A stretch of 64,000 nt of DNA. Origin: Cricetomys ansorgei. Its lineage: Eukaryota > Chordata > Mammalia > Rodentia > Nesomyidae. Below the pieces are notes generated by a model that was given only the letters and a program-made list of their open reading frames with translations, ran no database searches and was not told where the DNA came from. The stretch covers positions 33,462 to 97,461 of the forward strand of contig JAMJFZ010001749.1 in the NCBI GenBank assembly GCA_026225945.1. Reading direction: 5' to 3'. Every line of letters starts with the position of its first letter. The stretch's first letter is position 1. Below are positions 41,018 to 53,563 of the stretch, in pieces. A program made the position numbers and the translations under genes.

Positions 41018-41540
41018 TGTATACTATGTAGCAAGCATAGGAATCTGAGTTCCAAGCCCCAGTACACATGTAAAAGTCTGGGCATGGCCATGCATCCCTG
41101 TAAACCCAGCTTTGGAAGGAAGAGACAAGAGCTTGCTAGCCAGCCAACCTAGCAGGCTTCTATCTTAGTGAGAGACTCTGCCTCCAGGGAATAAAGTAGA
41201 AAGCAATAGAAGAAAGCACCCAACAACCTGCTGTGGTCGCTGCCTATGCCCACATGGGCACATGCACCCACAAACTCATATGCATGTATCATACGTATAG
41301 ACCACTCACATATACAACATGTATACACAATACATACACCTAAAAAATAAAAATACATAAATAAAAATGAAAATTAAAGATCATTTTTAAAAAGAGCACA
41401 CATGCTGGGCAGTGGTGGCACACACCTTTAACCCCAGCACTCGGGAGGCAGAGGCAGGTGGATCTCTGTGAGTTCAAGGCCAGCCTGGTCTACAGAGTGA
41501 GTTCTAGGACAGCCAGAGTTACAACAGAGAAACCAAGAGT
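40684..41540. repeat. B4, (TCTA)n/(TA)n, B3-like and B1 units
   Basis: Reverse B4 40684-40886 with its ID part; microsatellite 40963-41014; forward B3-like 41060-41350; forward B1 41403-41540 ('gggcagtggtggcacacacc'). Confidence 0.75.
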
Positions 41541-41789
41541 ACAGAGTTAATTTGCTCATAGAAAAAGATGTCATATGTAGGTGACTTTGTCACAGAGTCA
41601 GCTAGCAAGAGGGAGATGTATTTATAATTGCCTGCAAAACAGAACTGTTTTTCAGGGGAGACCAGAAAAGAATCTACTGGCTATGAAAGGAATGCCCTTT
41701 CCTGTTATGTTATCACAAGCACACTCATGAGTGCTAGGGATTCACACTCATCTAAATCACTTAGTAGATTACCACACATGAAGCCCTGG

Positions 41790-44700
41790 CTTGATCCCTG
41801 GCACCACATAAAATGAGGCATGGTGGGACACACTGGTAATCCTGGCACTGGGGTGTTAGAGACAGGAGGATCAAGGTTGTCTTCAGCGACACAGTGAAGG
41901 CACACCTGGGCCACACAAGACTCCATCTCAAAATCAAAACAGAAAGTTGACAGTCTTTTTGAGGATGAAACAAGTAGTACCATAGAATTTTTCTGTCTAT
42001 AGAATCAAATATAATACGTTTCCATCCTTATCTGCTACTCGATGGTTCTAGCCCTTTACTTGGGGATAAATAACCTTCCCAGATTCACTGACAGCAATGA
42101 CCAGTGGCATCCTTAGACAACAAGGGAGGCTGGGCATTTTCCTAATTTGGGAAACAATTCTCTGAGAAATGACTGATGGAAAAGCAATGCTTCTATCTCA
42201 AGTGCTTATGGATAAGGATTTGGCAAGACCAGTTCTGATTCTGGCATGCTGAGCTGGCTGGTCAGCCTTCCAGAACTCGCTCATGTTCTGTTGGCATATG
42301 TATTGACACATGCCCTGAAAAGTGTAATAAATGGATGTTTAGACCCTGGGTCTTCTTAAAATCTCCCCACAAACAAGTTACATAACCTTGAGAAGCCACA
42401 CCCCCACCCCCTTTCTGACTTTCAGTTTCCTTATGGGTCAGAGGGTTGGGGTCATCATTTCCAGCTCTAGCGTCAGTCAGCTGATCCCTGCCATGCTTTA
42501 TTACTTTCTATTGCTGCTTCCCTGTAGTCACAGGAGCAACGGGAAGTCGCGTATACGGGCGAGAAGGACTGGACTCTGAACCTTGCTGCGAGGCACACAA
42601 CATGCTATTTCATTAATAGACATAGACCCCGGAAACATCAGCTGGTTGGGATATTCACAAGGGCACCCGAGGATAATTTGTTGTTTTGTCTTATTCTTTT
42701 GAGACATCTCAATATGGAGCCTGGGCTGGACTCAAACACATGGTCTTCCTGCCTCGGTTTCTCAAGTGCTAGGATTACAGGCATGCACCACCATATTGGG
42801 CTTGAGAATATATTAGTGAGCAGAGGCTACCTGTGTGTTTCCATTCAGGGGCACGTCAGATGCCCCTACAAGCCACTTCCCATTGCTCTTGAGAATAAAG
42901 GGCCGATAATGGATGGTAGAGAACCAGATTGACGGATCCCTTCTTGCTCTGTTGTTGCTGAACATGGTGTCTAAGAAAGCTGTCATGTTAACCTTCAGTT
43001 ATGAACAGACCTGTATTGTGTCAATAATTTATTGGAGCAGCATTTTGGGGAGTATTGGGGATTGAACCTAAGCCAGCATTCTATCTGAGCTGCATTGCCA
43101 GTATGTTCCTCTCTTTATAATGTGACTCCCCACGTGTTCTATAGCTTAGAAGGTTGTCAGGAATGTGATTTAAAAAAAAAAAAAAGGCTGGCAGTATGTA
43201 GACACCAAGGCCCATTGCAAGCAAGCATTCCAGCCACAGTGTGAACACCACAAGGGCCTCATCTAGCAAATACCTATATAGCATTCATGCACATCAAATA
43301 TGTTCCTTATTATCACACTTATTTGTTCTGTGTGAGGGGCGGTGTACATGCCATGGCTCAAAAGTGGAGGCCAGGGGGCAGCTGAGTTGGTTCTCCTCTC
43401 CCATCATGTAAAACCTGGGGACAGAACCACTTCATAAAAGACAGGCTCTTCTATAACCAGGGTGGGATATCAGCTCCTTATGAGATAGCATTGAAACTGA
43501 GTACAAAGTTTGCTTCTGGAAAAAACTCACCAATTTTATGTGTTTACCTTTGGCCTGAAGATAAGATCTACCTAGTTCAGCTCCCTGTTGATAGGATCTC
43601 AAACGCTGGGCCAAAGGGCTCCCCAACTTGTTCAACTTGTCACAGGGGTTACAAAGACCACGCCATATCTTGAGGGCTTGAAAAAGGAACTGGGCAGGAA
43701 ATATATGAGCCAACCAATCACAGTGTGAGGAACCAGATACTCCATGCTGGGAGTGAGCATGTGGAGAGCTAGAAGAACACTGTTTCCTGACTAACCTTCT
43801 TATCAAAGGCTAAATATAGACTGAGTCCATGTGGATTATAAAATTGGGGTGTATCATCTTATACCACTGCTACTTCACTGAGGACGGTCATTATATCATA
43901 GTAACAACATGTACTGTGGGGTTTGCACAGCTGTGAAGTGAGTAGGAGGAACAGCAGAACACCCTAGATTTTCCTTTCTGCTTTTGTGCTACTTTGAGCA
44001 CACCTACCACAAATCCTAAAACACATTTATTCAATGTTGGCATCATCCCAGTCCCAGAGTCTTGTCAAATGTATTCTGTCATTTAGATCTACTTTAATTT
44101 ACTTAACATTTCAACAGTGTTTCTCTATCTAGACAAGGCTGGCTTCAACTCACAGAGATCCTTCTGCCTCTGCAGGACATCTTAATTTAATCCCTCAATT
44201 TCTGAATCAGGTAGTATCATTTCTTCTACGCTGTAGGGGGAAAGTAAAAGATTGGGTGAGTTAAGAAACTCCCCAAGGCTAATAAACAGAATAGGTAAGT
44301 TTCAAACTGAGGTCATTTTCATTCAAAAGCCCCCAAAACACCACACACCAGGAGCAAATCTAACCATAAGGTGCCAGTTTGCTTTTGTGGCGCTGAGGCT
44401 AGTGCCAGGAACTGAACCCAGGGCCTCGCACACACTAGGCAATCACACAACCATTAAGCTTTATCTCCAGCTCCTTTTGAATTTTTAAATTTTGAAGCAG
44501 GGTCCCATCAAGTTGCCTGGGCTGACCTTGAATTCACTGGATAGACCAGGATGGCCTAGAATTTATGGTCCTCCTGCCTCAGCCTTCTAAGTAGAGGGGA
44601 TTACAGGCTAATGCCACATGACCTGACTTTTAAATTTGAATTCTTTTGCTGTTGCTGGAAGCTTTTATTGAGACCCCAGCAGCTGTGCAATGTGCTTCTG

Positions 44701-45665
44701 ACATTAAGCAATTCTGCCTTTCTGAAGTGGTCTCATGATACTTGCTATGTAGACCAGGCTGGCCTTGAACTCACAGAGATCCACCTGCCTCTGCCTCCCA
44801 AATGCTGGGATTGAAGGCGTATGCCACCATGCACATATATTTCTTAAAGTGTTTTCCCAGAAGTGATACATTTCACCTTCATTCACATATCTTTAGCCAA
44901 AGCAGGTCTTTTCAAGGGGCTGGGGAAGGACATGCTACCACGTGACTGGAAGGTCTGGGGAGGTTTGGTGACCAGAAGTGATCTCCCCTCCAGTCTCCTG
45001 TCAGTCACTCTTCTACTTTCTACAGTTTCATTTTCCAGAATGTAATAAAAATAGACTCAGTGTGTAGACTTTTATGTTCAGCTTAAAAAACATATATAAT
45101 TTTGTGTCTGTGTATGTATGTGTACCACGCACATGCAGAAGCCCAAACAGGGCAGAAGAAGGCATCAGATCCTCTAGAACTGGAGTTGCAGGCAGTCGTG
45201 AGCTGCCGTCTGGGTGCTGGAAATGGAACCTGGCTCCAAGAGCAGTGAATGTTCTTGACGACTAAGCCGCATCTCCAGCCTACACAGCTTTCTTTTCTTT
45301 TCACTTCCTGCAAGGCTTTTGAATCTCAGCCATGTGGCTGCACCACTGCCTGTTGTAGAAGTCTGCTCCTTTTAATTGCTTGTTGATATTCAGTTGCATA
45401 GCTGTTCCCTAACTCCACAGGGTGTCCAGCTCCTGGACACTGACATACAATGGTGTCATCTGCAAATGTGTTGGGCTCCATTCATAGCTATCCTGGAACG
45501 ATCCATGGACCACAGGTTAGACTTGTTTTGTTCTCTCTCTCTCTCAGACAGTCTTGTTATATGCCTCAGTCTGGACTCTCCAGGCTGGCCTTGGACTTGC
45601 TGTCATCCCTCTGCCTCAGCCTCCTGTGTGCTAGGATTATAGGCACAAGCCACCATGTGCAGCCC
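41790..45665. repeat. intergenic segment with scattered SINEs
   Basis: Forward B4-like 41795-41945, reverse B1 42690-42800, reverse ID-like pieces 43050-43105 and 44400-44473, reverse B1s 44480-44625 and 44725-44850, reverse B3 45085-45280, reverse B1 45540-45665. No gene seen. Confidence 0.6.
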
Positions 45666-46560
45666 AGGGCTTTTGATTTTAATGCACTTTTTTTATGATT
45701 CATGCACCTGCTCATCCATCCTCGCTATAGTAACTGCTTCCTAGCTGTGGGCCAGGCACTGAGCACAGAATGTCTGACAAGACTGTACTGCTGTCAGTCC
45801 CCACCATTAAGATTCTGAGCTCATGGGCTATGGAAGTGAAGGGGCAAAGGTCAACCTTCAAGGGACAGTGAATAATAATGAGCACCGAGATGACATCCAG
45901 CCCTCCCATCCTTCCTTCTTTTAACCAGGGGGCCTCATTCACCAGAACTAATATGTTTCTTGAGAACCAATATTGTTTCTTGAGGGTTACAAACTAATTT
46001 CATATGAATTCTTTTAAGCTTCACAACTCCCTTAGGCAGAAATTACTATCCTGTGCTACCGATCAGGACACTGAGGTTCAGACTGTGGGGTAGACTCGGG
46101 CCTGCTGTGGTGATCTGGGAAGAAATAGCAGGGAAGTATAGAAGAATGCTTTATACCAACTGATGGTGCTGGATGATTTTATACAATAAGCAGTAATCAG
46201 CATTATGCTAACTGATAGTGCTAGATAAAATCAGTAGAATTTACTCTGGGCATTGCTCTTTCTAATCTGAAGTTTCTGTTTACTCTGCTGAGGGCTGCGT
46301 GGTGTCACAGGGTCATTATCGGAGTTGAAAACTGCCATGGCCTTAACCTACCAACACAGGAAGACTCTGCCCAGGGAAGATCACTACACCACAGCAGTTA
46401 GAAAACAGGCGACTGTGAGTGCTGAAGCCTCCATTCGGACAATTTTCCTTCCCAGAATACCAGAGCCTGGGGCAGAGGTTCAGCCAGGTGGAGGCATAAG
46501 TGGGCTAAACCCACAGGACCATCCAGTGTGCAGGCAATAGGCTTCCATCTTACCTTTGAA

Positions 46561-46800
46561 ACAGTTATCAAAATGTAGCATTATTCATGGAAGTCAGGAT
46601 GTAGAAATGACCTAAGTGTCCAGTGGTGGATGGCTAAAGAAACTGGCATAGATGTATACCATTAATACTATATAGCATTAAAAAAGGGGAGAGGGAGCCT
46701 CTATTTTGACATAGGGTAGAAGTGGGGAGAATAGTATATTGAGTGAAATAAACAGAACATAAAGATAAGCTTTGCATGACCTCACTCACATGCATGCATT
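46561..46800 (+). mobile_element. L1 3'-end fragment (probable)
   Basis: Contains the LINE-1 landmarks 'gacctaagtgtccagt', a degenerate 'tactatatagcattaaaaaa' and 'gagtgaaataaacagaacat' followed by a 'catgacctcactcaca' stretch, in the correct order. Truncated at both ends. Confidence 0.6.
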
Positions 46801-46879
46801 AGTGTACATTATACATATATGTGTACACTGCTATTACAAAGGACCTGAGGATGTACACTTTATAAAGGAAAGAGATTGC

Positions 46880-47014
46880 CAGGCTTGTTAGCCCAAGTCT
46901 GTAATCTCAGTACTCAAGAGACAGAGGTGGGAGGATTCTGGGTTTGATGCTAGCCCTTATTTCAAACAGTGAGGAAGAAAGAGAGGGGAGAATAAAGGAG
47001 GAAATGGGAGAGGG

Positions 47015-47098
<84 letters not shown>
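46880..47098. repeat. B1 fragment, (CA)n and (GA)n
   Basis: Forward SINE fragment 46880-46975; (CA) 47016-47060; (GA) 47061-47098. Confidence 0.85.
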
Positions 47099-47654
47099 TT
47101 GCTTATTCAGCTTGAGGCTTTGGGATGACACTCTTGGCTCTGTCACATCATGGTGGGAGAGTCTGTATGTTAGGAAGAGATCACAGTGCGAAACTGGAAG
47201 ACAGAGAGAGATACTAGGGGGGGTCCCAGTACTTCCTCTGTGGGACATCTCTAGTTGGTAAGGATCTTCTACCACATCCCACCTATTAAAAGTCTTACCA
47301 TCTCCCAAAATTGCCACAATTAGGACCAAGTTTCCAACACACAGACCTTTGGAAGATCACTATAATGAAACGTCAGTCACGGAGTCTGAAGGAAGTCACA
47401 CAACAGTAAAGAGAGTGGGGGAGCAACAGACAGGAGGAGGCTAAAGGGCAGCTACAGATTCATGGATACTATAGCTAATAGCTCATTAAGTGCTAAAAAT
47501 TTGCTGCAAGATTTTATGTTACTATACATACACATACAAGGGGAGAGGACAGGTTGATTTGCCTGTCTATGCAGGAAACATTTCCTTATGCATGTCAAAC
47601 ATCATGCTGCGTACTTTAAATGCATACAATTTAAAAAATAAGAATTCTAGCACT

Positions 47655-48414
47655 GTGATGGTGGTGGACATCTTTAATCCCAGTACTCGGAAGTCAGAGC
47701 AGGTGGATATCTGAGTTTGAGGTCAACCCGGTCTGCAAAGGGAATTCCAGGACAGCCAGGACTACACAGAGAGACCCTGTCTTGGAAAACCAAATTTTAA
47801 TAAATTAATAATAATAATTACCAGATTATTACAGAGATCTGGATTGATGCAGTTTCAGTCTGGCTGAACGGAGCAGGAACAGGAAGGGACCAACATCAGG
47901 ACTCTGTTAAATTCTCAGTTGGGGATTGGAAGCTGAGTGGAGGGAGGGCCTGAGGGAGAGATGCTACTGGCCATTTAGGAATGTTTGATGAGCCACAGTC
48001 AGACTGAGCCCACTGACCAGATACCCACGTACCTCACACTGTGGTCATCGGCTTCCTCTAGTGGCAAGGTGTCCCCCCTCCCCCCATAAAGCATACAAGA
48101 GGCTTCCAAGGGAGCAATGAATGAATAAATAAATGAACATTTGCCCAGCTATGCAGTCACATTCCTTGGCCTCCATGAGTGAAAGGCCCAGTTTTAAAGT
48201 TCCACAGATTCCCAGAGTTGCTTAATTACTGTGTCAGCTCCAAGACATGAGGACTTGGCATGGAGTGGCCACAGCCAGGGTCTGACCTAGCCCTCCAATG
48301 TAGAGAGAGGGTGGGTGTTATATCTGAGTTAGGCCTTTATCATTTAGGTAGGTCCATCTGTCTGTCCATCCATCCATCCATCCTTCCATCTATCCTTCCA
48401 TTTACCCATTCATC
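47655..48414. repeat. forward B1 and (ATCC)n
   Basis: B1 47655-47800; tetranucleotide run 48361-48414. The stretch between is unique and lies just downstream of the HEG1 poly(A) site. Confidence 0.75.
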
Positions 48415-48594
48415 TTCAAAAGTATGTTCTTTACTTCTGGACACCGAGGCCACATGGGTGACTCGCTGCCTCGATTTGCCATTCAGGAGCTCACGACATA
48501 CTTCAGCTATTTAAACTGTGTGCTGGTAAAAAAAATAAATTCTTACATACTCATTTGCTTGTTTTAAGAGAAAATCAATGGGAATGATATTAAT

Positions 48595-48600
48595 TTTATT
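48595..48600 (-). terminator. candidate HEG1 polyadenylation signal AATAAA
   Basis: Reads tttatt on the plus strand. Upstream on the transcript is a poly-A/T run and unique sequence; no better AATAAA with similar context is evident nearer the stop codon. Confidence 0.45.
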
Positions 48601-49459
48601 GCATTATTTTTTTTTTTTTGCTGACTAGAACGCCAGACTTAGAGTGGCTCTAAGTATAAAAATAACCAAATTCTTACAAACAATACTTTGTTGCTACAGT
48701 ACTGAATAATTAGTGGAGACAACATTATAATACAATTTTAAATAACATTCTCATGATGGGTTTCACACAGTCAAGCTGGGTGTCAGGTTTAAAGGTATAC
48801 AGAACAAAATCCAGGACAATGGGAACGGAGTTCGTACTGCAGCCTCATCTCCATTTAACTGTAAAGCCAGCAACACACACACATCACCAAAACTCACAGA
48901 AACTCATGGTGGAACTGTCTTTTTATCTGTACAGCTGGCCTAGGTAATGCCCAAAGCTAAGCAAGCTGGTTCAGTCCCCCTGACAAACTGGTTCCACCCC
49001 ACCCTTTTCTCCCCTCCATCTTCAACAACTCAGGACAAGGGCTTCAAGCCAATTATAGCAGAATTTACCAGGCAGCCCCTTGGAAATGCCCTCCTTGAAA
49101 ATGCCCACGTGACAGGTACAGTCTAGGACAGCCTCTTTCCAGACCTGAAGGGCCCCGATTTGGTTTCACAGGCAAGCTCAAGTTTGTATCAGACGTGAAG
49201 GAGTGTCACCTCATGGAGATATTTAAGTACAAAGAACTGACTGGCATTTAATACTTTAATGTTCCTATTGTTTTATCCAGTTATTTAAGATACATAAAGT
49301 TATTATTTTAACTTTAATATTCCTGTCCCCCCTCCCCCCATCGAGATTTGAGAAAAGAAAAGAAAGAACACACATACCCAAAGGCAAACTACAAAACCAT
49401 GTCTGTCTCCAAACAAGCTGATGAGAACCTTAGAATGATACTTAATGTTAAGAAAGGAG

Positions 49460-49555
49460 AAGGCAAAGGGCTGAGGTGTGTGTAGCTCCATAGCAAGCAC
49501 CTGCCTGGTATGCAAGGCCCCAGGTTCTACTCCTGGCCCTCCTCTCCCCAAAAGA
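49460..49555 (+). repeat. ID-like SINE inside the HEG1 3'UTR, antisense to it
   Basis: 'caagcacctgcctggtatgc' and 'aaggccccaggttctactcc' reproduce the ID core, followed by an A-rich tail. Confidence 0.7.
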
Positions 49556-50426
49556 AAACAGAGAGGTATGTGTAACCCTTTCTAACCCAGAAAAAGCTTC
49601 AGATAGATGAAAATATCTCTGAATTAAGGGTTGTTTTAAATAAAATACAAAAATACAGAACTTTGTATTGTCCTTCTTCCCAAAGGAGTGCTTTGGTCTC
49701 GAAAGAAAAATCATTGTAAATTTAGAAATATGAGTGAAGCCTGTAGTTTTAAGTGTATTATGGGATACTTAGCCAAGGATAATTTGGCTGTGCAGTTTTA
49801 CTGCTTTAGGCAAAGCCCCAGAGTTACAGAAACACTTCACTCCTGGGCAAGGTGGCTTAAAGAGGCTCTCAAAAGTTACGTGTCAGGAGTGATCTTAATG
49901 TGCTCAAAAGCCACATGCCAAGTGATCCTAACATGCCCACTCTGGAACTTTACACGTGAACAGACAGAACCTTCGAAGACTTTACTCCTGGTGGTCAGTC
50001 AGACTCCTTCCAACAATGCTGCTCTCACCTGTGGGCCAACTTTTACGACTTCCTCAGTTAGATCATAATAAAAAGCAGCTCCTGATTTTTGACCTCAGAT
50101 ACTACCTGGAATCCTGACTACATCAACTACATCATAAAGCTATTCTGGTTCAACATGACATAGTTGCTTCTGAAAATAACCTCCCCGGTAAGGAAGATGG
50201 CTCAACAACACTCAACTATGTTCCCAGCTCCCACAGGTTCACACTTCTAACATGTGGGAGCCATGGTCTCACTTTGAGAATAAAGCAGGCAGCCTTCAAA
50301 CGGATGCCTAAACCTGGTCATGCTTGTCAAAAAACTACCTAGACCACTCCCTTTCACTCTGACAGCCCAAGCCATGTACCAATATGCTTCTTGCCAACCA
50401 CAAACCAGCCAATATTTTCCTTTATG

Positions 50427-50594
50427 AGACAGAGTGTTATGTTCTCCAGGAAGGCCTTGAACTCCTGATCCCCCTGCCTCAACCTTTGGAGGGCTGGGAT
50501 TGCAGGAGTATACATGTATCGCCAGCGTATTGTGCTGCGGGCATTGCATATGCTAGGCAAGCACTCTACCACCTAAGCTACATTCCCAGCCCCT
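50427..50594 (-). repeat. B4 SINE inside the HEG1 3'UTR
   Basis: Reverse B1-like half ('ggccttgaactcctgatccc') fused to a reverse ID half ('gctaggcaagcactctacca'). Confidence 0.75.
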
Positions 50595-53413
50595 CTCTGA
50601 ATGCTCATCATCAGCTAACACAGGTGCTGTGAGGCCTGGCATAAAAGCCTGGCTCATGGTGGGAACACATGATGCTATTCACCCTCCTAAGGAACAGGCC
50701 CCGGTGCCATGAGCTGGCTCGTGAAGCAAAAAAGTAAAGAAAATGGGTGAAATGAGCCCTTGGAGCTTACAGAGAGCTCCGTCTGGACTCGGGATCCCCT
50801 CTCCCACTTCTCAGTCATGTTCCTGAATGCCTGGGATAGGTGAGTCCTATCTGGCCTGGCTCTTCCCTACACAGCATCTCCTAGGCAGTGTGGCTTTCCT
50901 TTCTCCCCATTTCCCTCGTCACGGGACCCCAATGGAGGACCATGACATTTCTATGCACGTGAATTATACAATCTAGGTGTGCGGACCGACCCTGAGCACT
51001 TGCGTCCAGCAGAGACTCTGCATGTCAGGTGTGGATTCACTCACGGGCTGCTGCTATTCTATCTCAGGCTCCTTCTGGATGCAACCCCAAATAGGAGCAG
51101 GAGAGCACTCACGGTGGCAGAGAGTGCCGGGTAAGCCACGCCTTCTTTATACCTTCTTCAAGCCTTTCTACCTTAAGCTTCCCTCCCCGAAATGGCAGAC
51201 TCAGTGTGAACTCACCCTTGCTTGGTGCTCTCATTTTTTCCACGGTAAAAAAGAACAAGCGAAACACTCTTAATCCACTCTATTTGGGCCAAACTCACGA
51301 GTCAGCAAGCTTGGAACTCACAGGATACTTTTCTGGATGTTGGGATTCTTCCCAGGGATTTTTCTGGGACAGAGCGTTTCATTCTGTGGGGCTTGAGGCT
51401 TCTGACCCTGTACAGGTGTTCACCAGCTAAGTTTCTGGCCCCTGTACTGGTGCTCGTTGGCTGCAATGCCAGCTGGAGGCATTAGAAGTGTGCCTGGGAA
51501 CAGCTGCCGCACTGGCTCTTCCCACAGCAATGAAGCTGGGGGCAAGCAGGAATACTGCAGGAAGGACCAGAACCAGGCTACCCTATAAGGGATCTGGACT
51601 CAGGCAAGCCAAGTGCAGGAGCTCACAAAGACACAAGGGGCCATCGGTTGGTTCCACAGAGACGTAGAGGCAAGACCCATGGCTTCTAGATGGCAATGCT
51701 TTGCAGCTTCAAGTTAGCATCAACCAATAGCAACAGGCTTCCCTCTGTACTAATGAGATGAGTGCAATCTGATGATTACAATTCACTGAACCTGGCTAAT
51801 GATCCCTGTAGCAGGCAACAGTGGTTGGTGGAGACTATCAGACGGTTCACACTTAAAACAGGATGGGGGCCTGCATAAAATTCGGAGGAACCAGAGAACT
51901 CCAAAGAAACACAAACAGAAGCATCTCAAACAGCTGCCCCATTTCCAGAAAGGCATGCCACTGAGTTCTTGGTTTCCAGGTAGGGACAATGCTTCAACCC
52001 AGTGCTTCAACATCCTCATTTCATCTAAAACCAGGACATTCCATAAGCTGACAAATGAACACAGTTCCACAGGGGACAGAGCATCTCACGGGCCCCCTTC
52101 ATAGGATCCCATCACAATATAGCAAAGGTGCAGAGCATCCTTTCCTCAAAGCAAACCCTCAGACCCCTGGCTGGCCAGGCTTTAGTTCTTCAAAGCTGAC
52201 TCAGACTATAACTTAGTCTTGGAGAGTACTGCCCAGGAACACGGACGTATCGATGACCACGTGAGAGAAAATGAGTTCTCTCTTCAATGAGTTTAAAAGT
52301 TCCCATGATTTTGTGGATAGCATTACGGGTTCAAGGATTAGCAGGTATACACCTTACCTGTGGCTCCCTCCTAGCTCCCTACTCTTCCTCCCAGCTTCTC
52401 CAAACCCTGGTGATGCTGGATGTGTCATGTGATTCAGTCCATTCCTCTGCCACATTCCACTGTGGGGACCACAGCTGGCTGCTTCTCCTTCAGTGGCGAG
52501 ACACTAGCGCACACACACCTGCAGACACCTCTCCTTTTTCTACTACGCCCCTGCAGACTCTGGGCTCCATGGTGGTGGTCAGAGTCCCAGGCCCCATGCA
52601 ACTCCCTCATGGATCAAAAACACCCTACCACATGTAGGACCAGCTTGATATGGCCTGCTGGGACTCACAAAGGGGCAGCTGGGTACTTCTAATGAAAACC
52701 AAATGAAAGCTGTTTTGCCCTGATTCATACTTGCTTGGAAAAGTACAATTAATACATTGTAAGCCAATGTGTCACCTTCACTTACAAAACAGATGGGAGT
52801 TGTGTGCTCTGCTCTGCAAATGTCAAGTCTTCATTTAGGGAAACGAGCACAGACAACCCAGAAAGCCTAAAACCCTCGGGCGCGACTGCAGCAGCGCTAG
52901 ATCATAGTGCTTACCGCCATTTGTTGTGCAGCACAAGGCACCAGCAGGAAAACTGAAGTGCCAGCACCTGGCTGCCAATCAATCACCAAACTCAGGCCTG
53001 CGGGAGTAGCCTAGGAAAGCAACGCTTTCTGGAACAGCCTGGAAACGAGTCCAAAAATGAAACCTCCCTGCCCAATCTATTAAAGTGCAAATTAAGAGAA
53101 AACTGGGTCCTGGAAATGATGTCTAGTGGTCTGCTATGGAAAAAGCCACCCAGTTCTACGCGCCAGGCATTCAGACTCATACTGGCCCACGCTCATGTTC
53201 ACAGTAACAACGGTGCTGAATGAGTGGCCCGCAGTTCGCATCCATCTGTCCCCTTCCACTGTGGTCATGCCCCTCAGGTGTGGCTCTGCAGAGTCCTAGG
53301 AGCAGCTAGTGCATGGTGCTCCCAGTGCATGGTGCTCCCTTTTGGTGCAGTCCTCTGAGCCAGAGGTCTGGGGAAGTGGCTTAGAGAAATGGGCCCCTCT
53401 CTCTCTCCTGGAT

Positions 53414-53563
53414 TCAGAAGTAGTCTCTCCTCCTGCTCTCATCGCTGATAAAAGACGGGTTGTACTGTCCCGGGAAAATGCAAGAGTGTCTTGATCCGGG
53501 CAATCCAGTGTAGGCTGGGTAGAGTCCATTGCGTTCAAGTTCAGGGTTCCTTACATTTGTGGG
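53414..53563 (-). CDS. Heg1: HEG1 terminal coding exon with stop
   Basis: Acceptor ggcgtccag|CCCACAAATG; stop TGA at 53416-53414. It has 49 residues: [20 protein letters not shown], then [18 protein letters not shown] and [11 protein letters not shown]. The last 15 residues are the KRIT1 FERM ligand and appear fully conserved. Confidence 0.96.
   Translation of the reverse strand, partial: PTNVRNPELERNGLYPAYTGLPGSRHSCIFPGQYNPSFISDESRRRDYF

Larger units (their letters stand above)
48575..53413 (-). other. Heg1: HEG1 3'UTR, about 4.8 kb
   Basis: From the stop codon leftward the sequence stays mostly unique for about 4.8 kb, unlike its SINE-rich surroundings. It ends in an A/T-rich block with a minus-strand AATAAA at 48600-48595. 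HEG1 is known for a very long 3'UTR, so the length fits. Two repeats interrupt it: an antisense ID-like element (about 49460-49555) and a B4-like element (about 50427-50594). The end is inferred from the poly(A) signal alone. Confidence 0.6.
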
